Notes under the pieces: model-generated
What the model saw: the letters and a program-made list of their open reading frames with translations, nothing else
Databases searched by the model: none
What the model was told of the DNA's origin: nothing
Position numbers and translations under genes: made by a program
In this document: in pieces, positions 58,998 through 64,000 of the stretch
How the letters are laid out: every line of letters starts with the position of its first letter
Position numbering within the stretch: position 1 is the first letter of the stretch
NCBI GenBank assembly: GCA_018697195.1
Contig: CM031870.1
Span: 11,242,849 to 11,306,848, forward strand
Source of the DNA: Certhia americana
Taxonomy: Eukaryota; Chordata; Aves; Passeriformes; Certhiidae
Direction of reading: 5' to 3'
DNA length: 64,000 bases

Positions 58998-61900
58998 AGG
59001 AGAGAAGAGAAACTTCAGAATAAGCAGTTTCTTATTCTCTGGAAACTTCTTATTCCAGAGTTTCTTACAACCCTCTGTCTTCTCAGCTTCTAAATGAAGG
59101 TTCATGAATCCTCTGGCAATGAAATAGGGTATAAAACTGCAAATTTCTTTGTAAGAATTGCCAGCTAAATGGGAGCTCTCTCCTCTTATCTATAGTATGA
59201 AAGAAATCCTAACTTTTTTTTCTCTCCTGAATAGAAATATAAAATAGCATCATGTAGTCTTATAGTTGTGAGGAAATGGAATTTAATGGCTCCAGCACTT
59301 AACATTATTCATAGTTAGGAAGGTTAATTTTTATCTACCACCTGAGGAATATTTCTTTGCTTCCAGCCAGTGATATTGTTGAGAATTTGCTACCTTTAAA
59401 ACAAAGTTTCCTTCAAAGCCAAGAGTGTTTGCTCCTGAAGTATTTTGTAAAACTCCAACCTACTGCATATGCTGACAATACCAGCTGCAAAGGTCTTTGA
59501 AAACACTGTTCACACAGCATGAAAATTCTGAAAAAATTGAAAGTTTTATAGCAATTCAATGCACATAACCCTTGCTTTCGCAATTCCAGTTGACACAAAT
59601 ATTTAAAAACAACAAGGGACATATGGGTTATTTATTCTCTTTTTTTTAATTTTTAATTCTAGTTCTGAAAATAGTTTCCAGCTTAGTTATTTTAAAACAG
59701 AAATGGCACCATTTTAGCACTGAACTTGTGGGCAATTCATCAGGTTGTGAATTCTAACCTGACACTTACAATACACCAAATGCTTTTTCAATGCTGCTGT
59801 TGCACCATCTGCTTTGATATTGCTTCAGAATTATACTTAAAAATATGTAGCTAGAAGCAAAATGAGGTTTATAGAATTTGACTACAATCTATATCTTTCT
59901 GGGAGGGAGGATTAATCTTCAGTGCTTGAAAGCTTTTATGCTTTATAATTTTTGACAACATTTGAAAAAGAGAACACAACTGGCACTGCCACAAGGATGT
60001 AAAAGTTTGCTCTTTTAAAGTTGTAAAATTGTCATGTTCTTGTTAAGTTCTAAAGAATATTTAGTGTGGTGTCATTTTTCTCTTCAAAATCTAACCCACA
60101 GATATTGCTGGAATTTAATTTTTCTTTCATGTGGGTATAACAAAATATTATGTAACTTTTAAATAACAGCGTACAGTAAAACAGATCTCTAAAGGATAAA
60201 GTCTGTGTTATTTTCTTACAGACTCTAAAGAGCAAAATTTCACTTTCAAAATCTCACTGTTGCGGATGGACATGTAAGAATGGAGAGGTTTCACATCATT
60301 ACAGCTTCATATCATAGTATAAATACTGCAGATTTTACAGTTTCAGTTGAAAATTTATACAGAATAATCAAGTTGCAGAGTAGGGAGGCAGACAGTTTTA
60401 TGAGATGTACTGTAATTGTTCTGACCTACTCCTGCTACTGATGAAATAGGGGCCATAAAGTGAAAATCTTACTGTTTCTTTGTCCTTGATCTAAGTATGA
60501 CCTAAAAGTTGCAAATCTTACGACCAAAAAAAAAAAAAAAAAAAAAAAAAGAAGCCATTTCTGTATGCTAGCTGGCTCTATTGTTGAAATTATTTATTTG
60601 GAAAATGGTTTTACTAGAACTGTTAAGTGGAAGGCTCTCTGACTCTCCCCAGTGCTGGCCTCTGTCAGAATAAGCGTCCAAGACTAGATGGACATAGAGT
60701 ATAAATTGCACTGTAAATCTGATTCTTCATTATTCCAAGAAAAAAAACCAAAACAAAACACTCAATTTCATCTTTCTGAACTTTTCTTAGTAGCGGAACA
60801 TAAATAAAGATGAAGTAGGTAAGTATGTTCATGCCATTAAAAAACATCTACAAAATTAAAAAAGAAAGAACCATGGAGATAACACCTGTGCTAACACACT
60901 GCTACCCTTCATGGTATGTTTCTTTATTCTTTTATCTTGGTATATTTTAAATGTGCAGGATGAAGAATTTTATCACTTCTCAAGAGGATTTAGTCATTAG
61001 ATCTAATCTAAAAATTCTTTGATAGACAAAAGGCAGAACTGTGACTTGAAGCATTTCAACATTTCTACAGAGGGTGCTTCTACTGGGTCACAATTCTCAG
61101 AAACCACAAGCCTTTCTTTCCCATTTAGATTTTAATGCCAGTGCAGTAGGCTGGTTAAGAGGAGCCCAAAGTACCATCAGACCCCACTATGCAAGAGGAT
61201 GTGCCCTTTATTACGAAACAATTATTTTATTCATGGAACAGTTTTTCATTCTGCCCTTCATTCACACATTTTATTTTTTTTTTTTCTGAAATAGTTTTAT
61301 GTTTCAGAATTTTTTTCCTCAATGTTAATAGGGCAATAAGAACAATTAATTCTCTGAGACACAAGCACCTTCATACTTTTGCTCTAACTCTGACACTTCC
61401 TCTGGTGCATCCAGCCTCTCTGTGTTTCCCATCCATTGCACTTTTCCTCATGCTCCTCCAACTTTGTTTTTCCCCATCTCACTAACACTTATAAGCACCT
61501 TGGAATACTCAACTTTGTGCTTCTCTCTTGGCGGTGGCTAATGCTGACAAGACTCATTATTTGTTCTGAAATTATCTCCTGAAATTTCCCATTTACTGAG
61601 GAAAAAGAAGAGCAAAATGCATTGATGACATGTTAAGGCTTCTACCTATCATGCACTTGCCCTTCCTTGCTTTTCTATTTATCTGTTTCTCTTTCAGAGC
61701 TCTTTGCGAGAAGGATTTTACTATAGGCCATAAGCAGAGCTCTCAGATAAGAGAGCAACAGTGATAATACTGCTTCCAAAGCAAGGGGTGATTTATACTC
61801 ATTAAAAACCAAATTTCACATCCATTGAAATGTGTGATGCTAATTCAACTGGAAGCACTCAAATCATCTTTCAAAAATTAACGCTGCAATGACTGAGGCT

Positions 61901-62629
61901 GGCACAGCTTGATGAATTAAAAACATTATACAAACTTCACAGCCCCAGCCGTGTAGGTAAGGGTTATTCTCATTTTATGAATAGGAAACTGGTGTACAAA
62001 GAGGTGATGTGGTTTACGAAGTTCCTTTGCTAACCAACCCACCAGTATCAAACTACATCTGGGTCTGAAAATCTCTTCTCTCCCTGGTGACTAAGCCCAG
62101 CATGAGCTCACAGAACCCTGGGCACAGCAAAGGTGCCACTCCTCTGAGCCTTCCATCTTTAATGCTAAGTACCAATAGTCTATGTCACACAGGATTACTC
62201 TGATGACTCAAGAGTTACCCCTGAGTATCCCCAAATTACATTTTACCTTTGCTTGTCTGGTTTTAAAATGCAAAGAGTTTCTGTTAATGACGCACCATGT
62301 ATGCAGCTCTCTGGTATATTCTGCCTTGCTCTTTGAGAAGGCCCAGAGTAACATATTTATATTTTCTCCAATACATGTGAATCTGTGCTAATTATTGCAT
62401 CGATGACAAAATTATCTGAATTGTCTTTGACAAAGTAGAAGTAAACTACATAACATTCACTGCATACATAAACAAAAAAGACTAATCCAAAACATTCTAT
62501 CATCAACTGCGACTCTTGAATATATGTTAGATTTTAAAAATAAAAATCTCACCATTTTGTTCCCCTAGTACAGACAAAACAAATGGCAGCCAATTCACTT
62601 CACTTCAAACAACATTCCTGCATACAAAG
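58998..62629. other. AT-rich non-coding stretch
   Basis: No gene recognised. It contains an A24 run at 60527-60550 and a T-rich run at 61274-61285. The open frames are short and lack motifs. Confidence 0.55.
60527..60550. repeat. Poly(A) tract
   Basis: Twenty-four A residues. No recognisable retrotransposed sequence precedes them. Confidence 0.9.
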
Positions 62630-63060
62630 TTGGTGACATAATGAAGAAATGTATTCAAGCTATTACTAATTTAACATAGCTCATCAATACTTCTATAAGA
62701 AAGCTGTTTATGGCCAACAGTGTCACAACTGAATCTATGCATTGTAAATACAAATATATTTTATTCATAGAAAATTCTTGTGACTTCAATTATGCAATAA
62801 GTATTTATTTGGAATTCATTATTTTTTGTTTGATAACCATCATTAATTCATGTCCAACTGATTAATCCTGCTGTAAAGCTTTAGTGAACATTATACAGGA
62901 TAAAATATAGATTTGTAAAGCTTTGTATTTTCCCTACAGCTTCAAGTGGAATGTGTGGACAATGACATAATACGTTTTCACACAACCACTGAGTTTTATG
63001 TTACAGGCTTTCTATTAAAAACAATGTAAATCTCTAGCAAACAATTTTTGATTTAAGACA
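62630..63060. promoter_or_regulatory. Weak candidate conserved non-coding stretch
   Basis: Unique, very AT-rich, repeat-free sequence with homeodomain-type words (CATTAATTCATG, GATTAATCC, TTATTTATTTGG-like). Similar in texture to 23470-24010. Evidence is texture only. Confidence 0.2.
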
Positions 63061-64000
63061 ACTTCAGCTGCTTGCTGCTTTTGGACTGCAGAAAGTTGTC
63101 TCTCTTCTCGGTCCCCTTTTCCATTTCTCTGTGAGATTCACATGCAGGGTGTTCCCTGCACCACCCCTCACTTTGCAGGCAGGCAAATGCTTGCTTCCCA
63201 AACCAAGCTCTCAGCACCACTGCCTTGCTTAGAAAGGGTGGGATGTTTAGGAATACATAGTAAATTTAATCTTCCTCCACAATTTTTCTTAAGCAGAGTG
63301 CTAAAATTTGTGTTGGAATATAAAGTAAGGTTCATATATTCCTGAAGTGGCTTTTCTTTTTATACTGTTTTTGCTGCAGTTTCCTGAAGCTCACCAAGAA
63401 ATCAGCAGCAAAAAGCACAAATTAAAACAGCAAGTAAGTGACAGAAAAGTAAAGATTATGGGGGTACTGTTTTCTGTACCTTCTGTTCCACTGACAGGCC
63501 TACTTATCCAAGGAAACAAAAGTTCAGACTGATGCATAAAACCATTTCACCAAAGTTAAAAGCACAAGATAGGAAGATTTAAGTAGTCCAAACCAAAAAA
63601 AGATCTACTCATAAAACCAAACAGTGTTGAGATAATTTCTGATAAACAAGGGGAGCATGAAGCCAGAAATTAATGTACCAAAATAGCAACTTGGAAATTA
63701 AGCCCAATTAGTGAATAAAAATAATGATGGGATTTGTTCTTTCCCTTTTACTTTTTTTTTCCTTCTACATGCTAAGTTTCAGATCCTAATTTCAAGCTGA
63801 CAGTAACAAAAGGCATGGACCAAAAGAAGTTGCTGTGCTGCACATCCAGGACCTGCAAATTCCCTTTTATTCCTATTTGGCCATAGTTACAGAAAGACAA
63901 AGCCCAGAATGCCAAACAGAGCAGTGAGCCCAGTGAGCTCATGTGGCCAGAGCTCCTCTGCTGTTTGCATCTTCCTTGGGACCTTTCTGGGGTTTGCCAC
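63061..64000. other. Non-coding stretch to window end
   Basis: Nothing gene-like was recognised. The last 200 bp are somewhat GC-richer without identifiable motifs. Confidence 0.5.

Noticed and set aside
1..64000. CRISPR arrays, operons, prokaryotic promoters or phage genes
   Set aside because: Sequence has vertebrate features (CR1, LTRs, CpG depletion, microsatellites) and no regularly spaced repeats or dense coding.

Overview
The window looks like vertebrate nuclear DNA, most probably from a bird. It is AT-rich and CpG-poor, has no operon-like gene packing, and carries short A/T homopolymers and microsatellites. It also has a truncated LINE whose 3' end (46600-47003) is the typical avian CR1 tail of ATTCTATGATTCTAT-type repeats, plus several compact LTRs of endogenous-retrovirus type. 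A songbird is a reasonable guess from the LTR styles, but the sequence alone does not prove it. It behaves as a gene desert or a very long intron/intergenic span. None of the open reading frames (longest 161 codons) looks like a conserved protein, and I assign no known gene. Layout: 1-5.1 kb holds two LTRs, at 2189-2578 and a clean solo LTR at 4686-5089 flanked by a perfect 6-bp target duplication, with an unassigned 76-codon open frame between them (3566-3793) that could be a terminal exon. 5.1-28.8 kb is AT-rich non-coding sequence with simple repeats, a striking run of three consecutive palindromes at 8364-8427, and two stretches (about 23.5-24.0 and 26.17-26.40 kb) that read like conserved non-coding sequence. 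28.84-30.93 kb holds two related ~420-bp LTRs in the same orientation, 1.25 kb apart, with no coding capacity between them. 31-46.6 kb contains a CR1 scrap (about 31.58-31.65 kb), two more candidate conserved non-coding stretches (about 37.0-37.28 and 44.94-45.30 kb) and a 287-bp LTR with an AATAAA signal (41633-41919). 46.6-47.0 kb is the CR1 3' end. 47-55.8 kb is non-coding with a possible LTR remnant near 54.6 kb. 55.85-57.15 kb is the busiest part: a CpG-enriched patch with an RFX-type X-box, a strong splice donor, a downstream acceptor and an ATG in good context (a possible start of an unrecognised gene), followed by a polypurine tract joined to a 3' LTR. 58.88-59.0 kb is a second CpG-dense patch. 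The remainder is AT-rich non-coding sequence. Function: nothing here forms a pathway. The content is mobile-element debris plus possible regulatory DNA. The two places most likely to belong to a host gene are 55.85-56.24 kb (a possible promoter and first exons on the plus strand) and 3566-3793 (a possible last exon). They are more than 50 kb apart and, if real, need not be the same gene. All homology statements rest on recognising motifs by eye; no database search or alignment was run.
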